This document shows, piece by piece, positions 9,444 to 20,146 of a stretch of DNA of 27,261 bases (the stretch's first letter is position 1; the number at the start of each line of letters is the position of its first letter). The position numbers and the translations under genes were made by a program. The stretch comes from Paraphysomonas bandaiensis (lineage: Eukaryota > Chrysophyceae), in the NCBI GenBank assembly GCA_965644295.1, contig CBFFRP010000651.1:1-27261 (forward strand). Direction: 5' to 3'. A model generated the notes under the pieces. That model did no database searches. It worked only from the letters and a program-made list of their open reading frames with translations, and was not told where the DNA came from.

Positions 9444-12400
9444 ATGGACCCTGAGGATCTTTGTAATGAGATAGAGAATAGATTATATCGTCTTAAGCCT
9501 CAGACGGAGAACAGAGAGCCTCTACCGGATCATAGAGACTCCCTCTGTGTGCTATTGACTGTCACTGATGCTGGTGAATGGATAGTTAAAGTCCGTTCCA
9601 CAGGGATTATTGTGAATGCCAGGTATGCGGGAGAACACACACACACCACACACTGTATACACTATACAGATATATGATACTCTCTATACACTATACAGAT
9701 ATATGATACTCTCTATACACTATACAGATATACGATACTCTCTATACACTATACAGATATATGATACTCTCTATACACTATATAGATATACGATACTCTC
9801 TATACACTATACAGATATATGATACTCTCTATACACTATATAGATATACGATACTCTCTATACACTATACAGATATACGATACTCTCTATACACTATACA
9901 GATATATGATACTCTCTATACACTATACAGATATATGATACTCTCTATACACTATACAGATATACGATACTCTCTATACACTATACAGATATATGATACT
10001 CTCTATACACTATACAGATATACGATACTCTCTATACACTATACAGATATATGATACTCTCTATACACTATACAGATATACGATACTCTCTATACACTAT
10101 ACAGATATATGATACTCTCTATACACTATACAGATATATGATACTCTCTATACACTATACAGATATACGATACTCTCTATACACTATACAGATATATGAT
10201 ACTCTCTATACACTATACAGATATACGATACTCTCTATACACTATACAGATATACGATACTCTCTATACACTATACAGATATACGATACTCTCTATACAC
10301 TATACAGATATACGATACTCTCTATACACCATACAGATATATGATACTCTCTATACACTATACAGATATATGATACTCTCTATACACTATACAGATATAC
10401 GATACTCTCTATACACTATACAGATATATGATACTCTCTATACACTATACAGATATATGATACTCTCTATACACTATACAGATATACGATACTCTCTATA
10501 CACTATACAGATATATGATACTCTCTATACACTATACAGATATACGATACTCTCTATACACTATACAGATATATGATACTCTCTATACACTATACAGATA
10601 TACGATACTCTCTATACACTATACAGATATATGATACTCTCTATACACTATACAGATATACGATACTCTCTATACACTATACAGATATATGATACTCTCC
10701 ATACACTATACAGATATACGATACTCTCTATACACTATACAGATATATGATACTCTCCATACACTATACAGATATACGATACTCTCTATACACTATACAG
10801 ATATATGATACTCTCTATACACTATACAGATATACGATACTCTCTATACACTATACAGATATATGATACTCTCTATACACTATACAGATATACGATACTC
10901 TCTATACACCATACAGATATATGATACTCTCTATACACCATACAGATATATGATACTCTCTATACACTATACAGATATATGATACTCTCTATACACTATA
11001 CAGATATACGATACTCTCTATACACTATACAGATATATGATACTCTCTATACACTATACAGATATATGATACTCTCTATACACCATACAGATATATGATT
11101 GTGTAGTATGTAAGATTCTGTGTATGTGGTATAGTGTTCGATATGACGCTATTCTTGTGATAGTTATTGCAATTGCTATGTGATCTATACTATATGTATG
11201 TGATAATGTGTTATCGTTAAGTAATATATGTCATTTTTGTTGGTAGTGTGCTTTAGATATATGAAAGTGTAGTATTGTTTTATGATAGTTTAGGCTGTAT
11301 GAAAGAGTTAGTACTATGGAAATAGGATAGTGTATTAGGGTATACTTTGTATCGTGTGTTTAGTATGACGGATATATCAGATGTAACAATGGAAATGCGT
11401 TGTTGTGATTGCATATGATGTATTGTATATATGTGCTGTATTTTTATAGCTTATTATATGTGCGCCGTAGGGAACTGGTGTTTGAGGACTGTGCTCCCGT
11501 AGATGCTAATATTAAATTTGACTCCCCAGAGACCTTTCTGTCTCTCCTTGGCGGAGCGGGTCAAGACCTTCCCTCCGGTATCGCCTGCACGGGTAGCGAG
11601 CAGGTGGCAGGGCGGATCTTCGATTTGCTTAGGGCGCAAGCTCCCCGCCACATGACTGGGCGTCCTAGCCCGAGTCCCAGTAAGCGTAAGATGACCAAAG
11701 AGAAGGTGGCCGAGGGAACCAAGAGCATTAAGTCAGGATGGTTGAACAAAAAACGTGATATTATTGCAGGGTGGCGTCACCGTTATTTTAAAGTATACAA
11801 TGGACGTGTGGAGTACTACACGGACCAGCATGCGGTGGTGCCACGGGGGGTCATACCTCTCATTGGGGCTGACTTATCAGGGCCCAGGCGGTGTACTGTT
11901 AATGGAAATGACGATCACTGGAGTATCACGTAGGTTACTTGTGTATATGCATTCTGTGTAATTTTATAATATAGAATTGAGCCGAGGTACAAGGACAAAT
12001 CTTTCAAACTTGCATCGGATATGCGTGGCCTGGAGGGCCAGGTAGACATGGAGTCGTGGAAACAGGTACGCGTTTCCTTCTCGCTCTTGAGCGAATATAA
12101 TTTTTGAGATGCTTAGGCGCTTCTACTAGCGTCCCATGGAACTTCACCTCCACCTTCACTCAATGGCTCTCATTCGCCCTCTCGTCCGCCGCAGAAGCAG
12201 CACCATATATCTATTCCGCATCGCATTGCCGCGGCAGCTAGTTCTTTGACAAGATCTGCCAGCGCATCCGCCCTTACTTCATCTGATTGTTCCAATGCTG
12301 CATCAGATACGTGTCCGCCCTGCTACCCAGAATTTTCAATCAAAGCAAGTATTATCGTGACAGCACTGCTAATCGCACTCCTTGCAGTGTACGTGGGAGG

Positions 12401-12626
12401 AGGGGGGTTGAAAGTTGGCGGATTATTGGGAGCTGTTATACTAGGAGGACTTTGTTTAGTTATGAGTCTGAAAGTTGCTACTGACCTCCGTCCTGGTCAT
12501 ACACCAACGACTCCTGGAGAGCACAGTCAGCCTGCGTCTCCCACTATCGATCCTTCCTTCTCCGATTCTGCAGATGGTACGGAGCCCGAAGATAACGGCA
12601 AGTTGCCACCAGTAGCCAAGCAGTAA
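9444..12626 (+). CDS. SCP2-like + PH domain + C-terminal membrane segment protein, 412 aa
   Basis: Predicted membrane-anchored lipid-binding or lipid-transfer protein. Exons: 9444-9622, 11471-11929, 11975-12065 and 12117-12626; phases agree and give 412 residues. Residues about 5-118 resemble an SCP2 sterol-carrier domain (GEWIVKVRSTG; ANIKFDSPETFLSLL; a last helix AGRIFDLL). A basic Ser/Pro linker (120-145) follows. Residues about 146-249 are a PH domain (IKSGWLNKK, WRHRYFKV, C-terminal helix with invariant Trp241). A Ser-rich stretch leads to two hydrophobic segments (about 320-337 and 343-360, VTALLIALLAVYV and LLGAVILGGLCLVM), which could form a membrane hairpin, then a hydrophilic tail ending in TAA. 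The 1.85-kb first intron splits the SCP2-like domain and carries the 29-bp minisatellite. An alternative in-frame acceptor ending at 11449 would add seven residues. The PH call is strong; the SCP2 call rests on pattern memory only. Confidence 0.8.
9654..11098. repeat. 29-bp minisatellite in intron 1 of the SCP2-PH gene
   Basis: About 50 head-to-tail copies of a 29-bp unit (GATACTCTCTATACACTATA plus CAGATATAY). Length is very uniform and the main variation is ATATATGAT versus ATATACGAT, often alternating between neighbours. Rarer variants are TATAGAT, CTCTCCATAC and ACACCATAC. The array starts about 30 nt after the 5' splice site at 9623 and ends about 350 nt before the acceptor. Frames across it encode only a repetitive peptide. 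Confidence 0.97.
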
Positions 12627-13589
12627 CCTTTATTTAATTAGAGTGGGGGTGGACGTGTTGTATTGTATATACCTTAGAGTGTATAGTGGTGAACAACTAA
12701 TGGTGTTGTGCATTCGAAGTTATAAATCGAATTGCCCAGTGTTTTGTATGTGAATTTGATGCCCTATGGGAAAGTGGTTGCTTAGGTCTTTTTTAACCCG
12801 CTTAAGTAAATTTCTTTCTTACAAGTACTCATCCGTATAATATGCATGTTGCCACGCTGTTTATTTTGTGTAATATGACTGGTACTGAATCACACACGAT
12901 TCCCGTGAGCGAGTCTAAGTTATATCAAGGTTTTACATTATTATGTATTATGTCGTGAAGGCGTTAATAACAGCGCGTGATACCCACTCAAAGCTGTTAG
13001 AAAGCGACATAATAGTAGTTGAACTTAGTAAGAAAGTTTAGATAAACACTTTAAGAAGAAAATATAAGAGATATCATGCACCATTCATTGTCATTCACCA
13101 ACTCGGTTGATCTCTACTACACCAACCAGTTTTAGTACGATCATAGCTATCATATCATTGGTTCTCATAATACGGTTAGCTACTACGCTACTACTGTATT
13201 CTTTGAGTAACGGTTATAATTCAAATATCTTAGAAACTACGGCTTTTAATTGCTCACAAACAGCAAAACTCAACAAATGCTTTAATTATAAACTATGATC
13301 AATCTCACGTAACATTCATTGTCGCCAAACTCATGTTATCTCAACTACCAGCCATTTTCATACCATCTTATATAGACATGATCTTGTACAGTCAATATAT
13401 TTGGAGAATGAATGTGAAATCGAAATACAATGCTCTATATCTCAACTATGGGTGAAATTTATTATTACCTTTGCATTGACGAATAGCATTAGAACACAAT
13501 CACCACTACATCGAACAATGTAAAGGCACATCACACGCATCTATCTATTTCTGTTTCGACAGATGAGGTGAAACGCATACCCAAACATG
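12627..13589. other. Convergent intergenic region; one dispersed-repeat copy
   Basis: Lies between the 3' ends of the SCP2-PH gene (+) and the PP2C gene (-). No exon found. About 13163-13283 is a copy of a dispersed repeat that also occurs in inverted orientation at about 20417-20533. The 63-codon ORF over this copy is not judged to be a gene. Confidence 0.65.
13163..13283 (+). repeat. Dispersed repeat, copy 1 (about 120 bp)
   Basis: Shares ACGGTTAGCTACTAC, GAGTAACGGTTATAA, AAATATCTT, TTGCTCACAAACA and CTTTA, in that order, with the reverse complement of about 20417-20533. Identity judged by eye is about 80 percent, with small indels. No terminal repeats or coding capacity recognised. Confidence 0.7.
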
Positions 13590-15672
13590 CTAGACGTTGA
13601 GTCGTACAATAATGCACGTCATGTTGTCTCCGCCGATACCACCTGTGTTCCTAGGGTCCACTGACACGCAGAACTTGAATATCTGCACATACATGATATT
13701 AGTGATTACGAAGAGTATTCGTATAAACATCCATTGTCATCCGTGTAGCCAATGTGTTAACATAGACAATTTGTGATATAACAACACTCACGTCTTCTAA
13801 TATGGCGCTCAATTCCTTTCCGTCATCGATTCTTTTACTCACGAAATCACACTAATCAATGCACTTAGATCAAACGTACACAGGCAAAATAATTGGCATA
13901 CCGCTTCCTGGTTGGTGAAGCAATCCCAGATGCCATCGCAAGCAACCAAAAAGAACTTGTCATCCGGAAGCAATGTCGTCACAGTGATATCCGGGTCCCC
14001 ACTGATGATCTGTTCAGGAGGGGGTATATTGCGGTTCTGCTTGTACTTCAAATCTCCTATAGCACGCGAGAGATTCAGATTGCCGTTCACCCGACCCACT
14101 TGGTTTACAAATCCACCAGCAGCGATGATACGATCGGACTCAGTTTTCTATACCATAAGGCGTCAAAACGAAAACGACATATTATAAAGGTGTAGAAGCA
14201 ACAGAAATAGAGCTGTTCATCATTGTATAGAACTTGAATAACGTTTGTCATAGCTACTGGTATAGATGTTTCATACAAAACAAATTAACGGCAACGCAGA
14301 GTACACATCCTATCACAACCACTCACATCATTGGGTTTGTGATCAAAAGAGAGTGCGTACGCAGATCCGTCGCCCCTACACAATACAGCTCTGGAGTCAC
14401 CTGTGCGTATTAGCGAGTAAAATTAATTAGGGTTGATATAGGATGAAATTGGGGCACAATGGCTTATATGGTGTGAGAACAGAGGATATTATTGTTCGGA
14501 GGGATGAGAACGTACCCGCATTAGCTACGTAGAGGTCATTTCCGTGCTTCAAAGAAACGCAAGCAGTGCATCCTGCCGCTATCCTGAACAGCGTGTTTAT
14601 AAAGACACAAACATATATATATCACGTATATAAGTCGATTTGCAAGCATATTGCATGAAGGGATCCCTAAGTCACCCCCTTATATATAAACAGACAAAGT
14701 GACGTAACATATATCAAAATGACAATCTTCAGTAATAAAAAATATTCAATTACCTGTGATCTGGTAAACGACATACCATTGACCCATCATGAGGAAGTGT
14801 AACACCCCCTGAGACTGATTCTTTCCTCTCTCTGACCATATCATCAACAGATTCTTCATTAGTATGTACTGTCTCTCCTAATGGAGCTAATTGAGTATTA
14901 GATGCTTTCTTTGCTTCTTTTTGTTGCATAAGTAGTTTCTCAAATAATTCCATTGCTTCAGATATAGGGATCTTCTTAGCTGATGGAGGAGGAGAGGATG
15001 AGACCCCTCTATCTGTTAACTCCCCCTCTTTATGATCCTCATCACTGCTTTCAACTGCCTCTGCTTCTGGTTTCTCATCAGAGGGATTAGGTATCTTACG
15101 AAATTGTTGGAGTTGATAGTCATATGTCTGATAATAATATTAATATAAGGATGACAATAATAATAATATTACTATACGGATATAGTTAAAATATAGAGTT
15201 AGTTATAGTCAAATAAAGTTACATATAGTTATATAGTGCTTTATAGTTATAGAGTGTTATATAGCGCTATATACCTCATCTTCAAGCATCTCATCCATTC
15301 GATGAAAGCATCGTCGAAGAGCATCACCGAATCTGCGACTATAAAACTCATCAAGTGCAGTTAATTCCTGTAAAAAATACACTTGACAAAATTTCGCAAC
15401 TTCTTTTCCTATGAACATACACATACATACATGAGTTGAATAGACGGATATATACATATATACATACCACCATGACCATCAAATACACCGAATACAGACA
15501 CATTATCCCCATTAAGTGATGCATCAATTGCTGCAAGGTCTGTACAAGATATATGAGCATCTTCCATATTTTTTCTCCATCCTTGTATTTCCCCTACAGC
15601 GTATTTGATCCCATAGCCTTCACCTAACTCTGAATGTATGTCAGTATTTGGGGTACTTAAATAAACTCCCAT
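13590..15672 (-). CDS. PPM1G: PP2C-family Ser/Thr phosphatase, PPM1G-like, eight exons, 417 aa
   Basis: Metal-dependent protein phosphatase. Exons in transcript order: 15468-15672, 15275-15408, 14754-15127, 14516-14583, 14327-14400, 13902-14147, 13792-13851 and 13590-13682 (TAG). All junctions are GT-AG with consistent phase. Metal and phosphate motifs: GWRKNMEDAH (Glu37, Asp38), VFGVFDGHGG (Asp65), ANAGDSRAV, GRVNGNLNLSRAIGD, ACDGIWD (Asp356, Asp360) and GGDNMT (Asp406, Asn407). The start is the ATG giving MGVYLSTPNTD, which permits N-myristoylation as in PPM1A/B/G-type enzymes. An in-frame GTG six bases upstream was rejected as start. Exon 3 encodes about 100 residues of charged, low-complexity insert between the N- and C-terminal halves, at the place where PPM1G carries its acidic insert. 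PPM1G identity rests on this insert and on the GRVNG/NLNLSRAIGD match; a general PP2C is certain. Confidence 0.93.
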
Positions 15673-16154
15673 AATCACAAGATGCTGATAGAATGAAACT
15701 ATAAAAGATCTTGTAACTGTCTGTTAGTGATGTTGAGATAAGGGGGGGGGATATGTGAGAGGTGATAGAGGGATGTATATGGGTATAATAGATACGAGGA
15801 GAGTGACAGACCAGTCATACAATATGATGCAGATAGCTCTCAGTATATACATACATACACATACATATACATATACATAGAGAGAGAGAGCTATACATAC
15901 ACCACCACCTCCACCTCCACCCCACCATACCATACCAACACATACATACAGCAGTATACACATACACACACCATACCGTACAACATATAGATATATATAC
16001 GTACGATGCCCTCAACCCCACATACATACATACATACATACATACATACATACATACATACATACATACATACATACATACATACATACATACATACATA
16101 CATACATACATACATACATACAAACATACATACATACATACATACATACATACA

Positions 16155-16188
<34 letters not shown>

Positions 16189-16538
16189 CATACATACATA
16201 CATACATATACATACATACATACATACATACACATACATACATACATACATACATACATACATACATACATACATACATACATACATACATACATACATA
16301 CATACATACATACATACATACATACATACATACATACATACATACATACATACATACATACATACATACATACATACATACATACATACATACATACATA
16401 CATACATACATACATACATACATACATACATACATACATACATACATACATACATACATACATACATACATACATACATACATACATACATACATACATA
16501 CATACATACATACATACATACATACATACATACATACA

Positions 16539-16570
<32 letters not shown>

Positions 16571-16724
16571 CATACATACATACAAACATACATACATACA
16601 TACATACATACATACATACATACATACATACATACATACATACATACATACATACATACATACATACATACATGTACATTAAGGGGGGTGAGTTTCTGGT
16701 TCAGATTAGTAGATACATTTCCTG
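15673..16724. promoter_or_regulatory. Divergent promoter region PP2C / N6AMT1, invaded by (CATA)n
   Basis: The 1052-bp spacer between two divergent start codons must hold both promoters. About 15850-16015 is a CA/TA-rich stretch with GA and CCACCT runs. The remainder to 16672 is the tetranucleotide array. I cannot place TATA boxes or start sites. Confidence 0.6.
16018..16672. repeat. (CATA)n microsatellite, about 655 bp
   Basis: More than 150 near-perfect CATA repeats. A few interruptions are visible (CAAACATA near 16122 and 16585, CATATATACATA near 16182, CACATACATA near 16230). It ends about 53 nt upstream of the N6AMT1 start codon and reads CATA on that gene's coding strand. Long ORFs on both strands here are artefacts of a repeat without stop codons. 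Confidence 0.98.
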
Positions 16725-17682
16725 ATGTTCATTAATCGCGAGGACTCCGCTCAACTTCCCTGTTTGGATCATTTAGATCTCTCCTCATACGAGCAGTGAG
16801 TATGTATGTATGTATGTATCTTTGTAGTAATTCACTGTGTATGTGTGTGTGTATGGATCTCTCTATGCAGCATATATGAGCCATCAGATGACACGTTTCT
16901 CTTATGTGATTCATTATTAAAAGAAAGATCTTATTTATCTCTTCTTAAGCCACGTCTGTGTATTGAGATCGGGTAAGTTAGTCCCCTCTACATCCCTGTA
17001 GTCACATGTAGTGGATAGGTGTGGTAGCGGGTGTGTGATAACGTATCTTGGACAGCTCTTATATCAGATAGGAATACATGCGGAGTTAGTTGCTACTGAT
17101 ATAAATCCTCATGCACTTCATGCAGCTAAACAAACTGCTATAGCCAATCATGTATGTATTATTCCACTTGTTGTATATGTGATATACAGACTCCTTATAA
17201 TCCTGTTCTCTATGGACACTTGCAGGTATCTTTAGAATGTGTTCGTAGCTCTCTTCTATCGGGCATGGAGGGAGCGGTCGGTCGAGTAGACGTCATGGTA
17301 TTCAATCCACCCTATGTTCCAACTCCGGATGAGGAGGTAGCTGGCTGTGGGATTGAAGCCTCCTGGGCAGGTGGCACGGATGGGAGAATTGTAATAGACC
17401 AGTTTCTTCCAAAAATACATGTATGTACACTGTATCCCTCTTTGATGTAGTGCCCACAGTTTTGTAGGTTTTTTTATCTGACAGAGGTGTGTGCTACCTG
17501 CTCTTGGTAAAGGAAAATAAACCGAATGAAATTAGTCGTATATTAAAGGGCTATGGGCTGAACACTGAGGTGCGTAGACCGTCCAGCTGGCAACTATTAT
17601 AACTTCAACGTTATAGGTGGTGTTGCAGCGGGTGGCTCAGAACGAGAGGCTGCTGGTAATGCGGATATCACGTACTACTTGA
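16725..17682 (+). CDS. N6AMT1: N6AMT1/HemK2/Mtq2 class methyltransferase, six exons, 222 aa
   Basis: S-adenosylmethionine-dependent methyltransferase. Characterised homologues, working with TRMT112, methylate the GGQ glutamine of translation release factor eRF1; in animals histone H4 lysine is also reported. Exons: 16725-16795, 16871-16972, 17019-17151, 17226-17420, 17468-17569 and 17617-17682 (TGA). Introns are 75, 46, 74, 47 and 47 nt, all GT-AG and phase-consistent. Landmarks: YEHIYEPSDDTFLLCD (about 22-37), SAM-binding EIGCGSG (about 56-62), ATDINP, catalytic NPPY (129-132) in VFNPPYVPTP, then GIEASWAGGTDGR and FLPK. The 222 residues are close to the human protein (about 214). The start is the first ATG in frame with exon 2. 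The unspliced frame ends early at 17450 and in the last intron, which supports the intron calls. Convergent with the deacetylase gene. Confidence 0.93.
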
Positions 17683-18032
17683 TACTTGATGATAAACGAT
17701 AAACTGCATGCTCTTTATTATAGAATTTACACAATTGTATATATCTAGAAGTGCAAGTAGTAGCTGCTTAAGGTTATTCGTCTGTAGTAAGACGTATTGA
17801 AGATAACAGTTAACTACAGCTAAACTATATATCTATATTTTATATCAGGCAAATGGCAAATTAGCAGTGAATGTCAAGTTACGCGTTATGCTACAACAGT
17901 GAATAGCAATTTTAGCTGATCATATTCTACATATGGAAGATCTGAGCAGTTATTCAGCTTAGCTATCCATTCTTTACATTAACAAATGTAAACTTCCTTG
18001 TAAATAAAATAAAAGACATTTACTGGAGATCA
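17683..18032. other. Convergent 3'-3' spacer, nothing recognised
   Basis: AT-rich 350-bp spacer between the stop codons of N6AMT1 (+) and the deacetylase (-). It must contain both 3' UTRs. No further gene or repeat seen. Confidence 0.6.
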
Positions 18033-19196
18033 TTATAACGCACTAAACACTTGTTTCCCCTTTATAAAGGTAGCAACGCACTGATAATTACTGTCAAATA
18101 CACACAAATCTGCATCATATCCCGGCTCCACTTTTCCTTTAGACTCCTGCAAACCTAGTACCTGGGCAGGATAGAGGGATGCCATATTGATAGCCTCTGG
18201 GAGTGAAATATTACAATGAGTAACACAGTTACGTACAGCGGTCAGAAGAGTAAGGGCCGATCCGGAGAGAGTTCCGTCTGGCATAACGTATCTTCTTCCA
18301 CCCTCGTCATCCTGTAGTATGTGGGGATACACTCCCTCAAGAGTGTTTGTGACTGCATCGGTAATGAGAAACAACTTCTCTCCCAGCTCCCGCTTCGCCA
18401 ACCTCACCATCACATAATCTACGTGAATCCCATCAACTACTATACTGGTAAAGGGACGCTCTTCAAATATCGCTGGAATAATACCCAGAGAAGGCTCACG
18501 ATGCAGCATCGGAGGCATGGCATTATAGAGATGGGTAACCGCGGTAACTGGTCCTGATTCGGCCAAACACGACTTCCCAACGGAATAAGAAGCGGCAGTG
18601 TGACCCGCAGACAACACTATTCCATTGGCACTAAACAATTCTTGTACATCCTGATCCACACGTTCAGGAGCGATAGTCATCATGCGTATAGTATCACAAG
18701 ATCGATCTAATAGGTCCTGTGCTTCGTTCAAAGTAGCTTGTTGAATGAGCTCAGCAGGATGAGCACCTCGCTTTGCTGGACTCAAATAAGGACCTTCCAA
18801 ATGCAAACCCCAAAAATTTCCAATACGAGATGTATTATTCCTGTATTCTTTTGCACTACCAATACCTGCATTAACAACATCCATTGTATTCGTTGCAATA
18901 GCTGCAAGAAATCCAGTGGTTCCCTGTGTGATAAGATCCCTTTCGAGTTGAGCCAATGCACATACTTCAGGCTTACCACCAAACAACAATCCACCACTAC
19001 CATATATCTGAAGATCAATCAAACCTGATGATACAGTGTGACCCTTTAGATCGATTACTGTCATGTTCTGGGTGTCCACTGCACTGATGTCCGATACGTT
19101 GCATATAACCCCATCGCTGATAACTATCACTTGATTGTAATACACACACCCACACGATACCACAATACCATTAATGAGAGCCAACGAATCAGACAT
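18033..19196 (-). CDS. nagA: N-acetylglucosamine-6-phosphate deacetylase, intronless, 387 aa
   Basis: Amidohydrolase converting GlcNAc-6-phosphate to glucosamine-6-phosphate plus acetate, a step of amino-sugar catabolism and chitin or peptidoglycan recycling. One uninterrupted reading frame covers the full family length. Motifs: GLIDLQIYGSGG (59-70), metal-binding Glu134 in HLEGPYLSP followed by KRGAH, His199 in SAGHT, His222 in THLYNAM, Asp280 in LITDAVT, and the C-terminal PGYDADLCVFD. I chose the ATG at 19196 (MSDSLALING), the usual family N-terminus. An ATG 14 codons upstream at 19238 abuts the tetranucleotide array and would add an unusual leader. Its lack of introns, against three to seven in each complete neighbour gene, and the style of the IDLQIYG...HLEGPYLSPAKRGAH region suggest a bacterial-type (possibly Bacteroidetes-like) origin. 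That is inference without a tree. Confidence 0.95.
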   Translation of the reverse strand: MSDSLALINGIVVSCGCVYYNQVIVISDGVICNVSDISAVDTQNMTVIDLKGHTVSSGLIDLQIYGSGGLLFGGKPEVCALAQLERDLITQGTTGFLAAIATNTMDVVNAGIGSAKEYRNNTSRIGNFWGLHLEGPYLSPAKRGAHPAELIQQATLNEAQDLLDRSCDTIRMMTIAPERVDQDVQELFSANGIVLSAGHTAASYSVGKSCLAESGPVTAVTHLYNAMPPMLHREPSLGIIPAIFEERPFTSIVVDGIHVDYVMVRLAKRELGEKLFLITDAVTNTLEGVYPHILQDDEGGRRYVMPDGTLSGSALTLLTAVRNCVTHCNISLPEAINMASLYPAQVLGLQESKGKVEPGYDADLCVFDSNYQCVATFIKGKQVFSAL

Positions 19197-19240
19197 TGAA
19201 GTAGAGACTGTGAGATAGAGAGACATACACTGAACCAAAC

Positions 19241-19499
19241 TATGTATGTATGTATGTATGTATGTATGTATGTATGTATGTATGTATGTATGTATGTATG
19301 TATGTATGTATGTATGTATGTATGTATGTATGTATGTATGTATGTATGTATGTATGTATGTATGTATGTATGTATGTATGTATGTATGTATGTATGTATG
19401 TATGTATGTATGTATGTATGTATGTATGTATGTATGTATGTATGTATGTATGTATGTATGTATGTATGTATGTATGTATGTATGTATGTATGTATGTAT
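19241..19499. repeat. (TATG)n microsatellite, perfect, about 259 bp
   Basis: About 64 uninterrupted TATG units, the reverse complement of the array at 16018-16672. On the coding strand of the downstream deacetylase gene (minus) it reads CATA and stops about 45 nt before the start codon. ORFs through it are artefacts. Confidence 0.98.
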
Positions 19500-19519
19500 C
19501 GAAATACGTACACATCTTT

Positions 19520-20146
19520 ACATGTATGGATCTGTATACTGTATTTCAGCTGTAGTTCTATATCAGTAATGTAGAGTAATTTTGCTTCAATTCTTTTCCG
19601 AAAAATATGATGCTGACAGCCGATACACCAGTACCAGTACCTGCTATACCAGCATACACACTTTGTATTGAAGAAGTGAATAGAGGTGGTTGTTGTGCAT
19701 ATCGATTTTATTGATTTATTTCATTAAAAAGTCCTCGTTTTTTCAGCGGCAAGTGAAAAAAAGTGACTTTTTAATGAAAAAACGATGATCGATATGCACA
19801 ATGCATCACCCCAAGCGTATGGGCAGTCAGCATCTTATTTTTCGGAAATGAATTGAAGCAAATATTCTCTATAATACTGCAATAAAACTACGTATGGAAT
19901 ACAGATAATTGTTATCTCAATATTAGAGGCATCTTTGAACAAAAATACACAAAGGATGCCGATACGAGTGACTTGTACGAAGTATCTAGATATGGACTAC
20001 GTATCGGCAATCAGCATCTTATTTTTTCGGAAATAAATTGAAGCAAAATTTTCTATATTACTGCAGTACAACTACGGCTGGAATACACATAATTATTGCC
20101 TCAATATTAGAGGCATCTTGGAACAAAAATATACAGATGCTGATAC
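19520..20146. mobile_element. Cluster of three MITE-like copies around a hairpin
   Basis: Copy B at 20001-20146 (146 bp) begins GTATCGGCAATCAGCATC and ends AGATGCTGATAC, giving terminal inverted repeats. Copy A at 19817-19965 is a direct relative (TCAGCATCTTATTTTTCGGA; CTCAATATTAGAGGCATCTT; ending GGATGCCGATAC). A third, truncated copy lies inverted at about 19520-19626. The inverted and direct copies form a large foldback with a central spacer (19627-19816) that contains its own perfect palindrome. No transposase seen. Probably a non-autonomous DNA transposon family with nested insertions. Confidence 0.75.
19692..19801. repeat. Perfect-arm palindrome (foldback element)
   Basis: Outer arms TTGTGCATATCGAT (19692-19705) and ATCGATATGCACAA (19788-19801) are exact reverse complements. 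Inner arms TTTCATTAAAAAGTC (19719-19733) and GACTTTTTAATGAAA (19765-19779) are also exact. The centre is CTCGTTTTTTCAGCGGCAAG. It sits between inverted MITE-like copies and resembles the element near 8957. Confidence 0.85.

Noticed and set aside
9616-10576. ORFs encoding a 29-residue repeat peptide
   Set aside because: Three 29-bp satellite units make 29 codons, so frames stay open by arithmetic. The region is intronic.
13107-13298. 63-codon hydrophobic ORF
   Set aside because: It coincides with a dispersed repeat copy whose counterpart near 20417 does not keep an equivalent frame. No family resemblance.
15815-16725. Several ORFs of 217-284 codons on both strands
   Set aside because: They are translations of the CATA/TATG tetranucleotide array, which has no stop in several frames. 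The peptide is a four-residue repeat.
18321-19028. ORFs on the strand opposite nagA
   Set aside because: Shadow frames of a full-length, motif-complete deacetylase gene.
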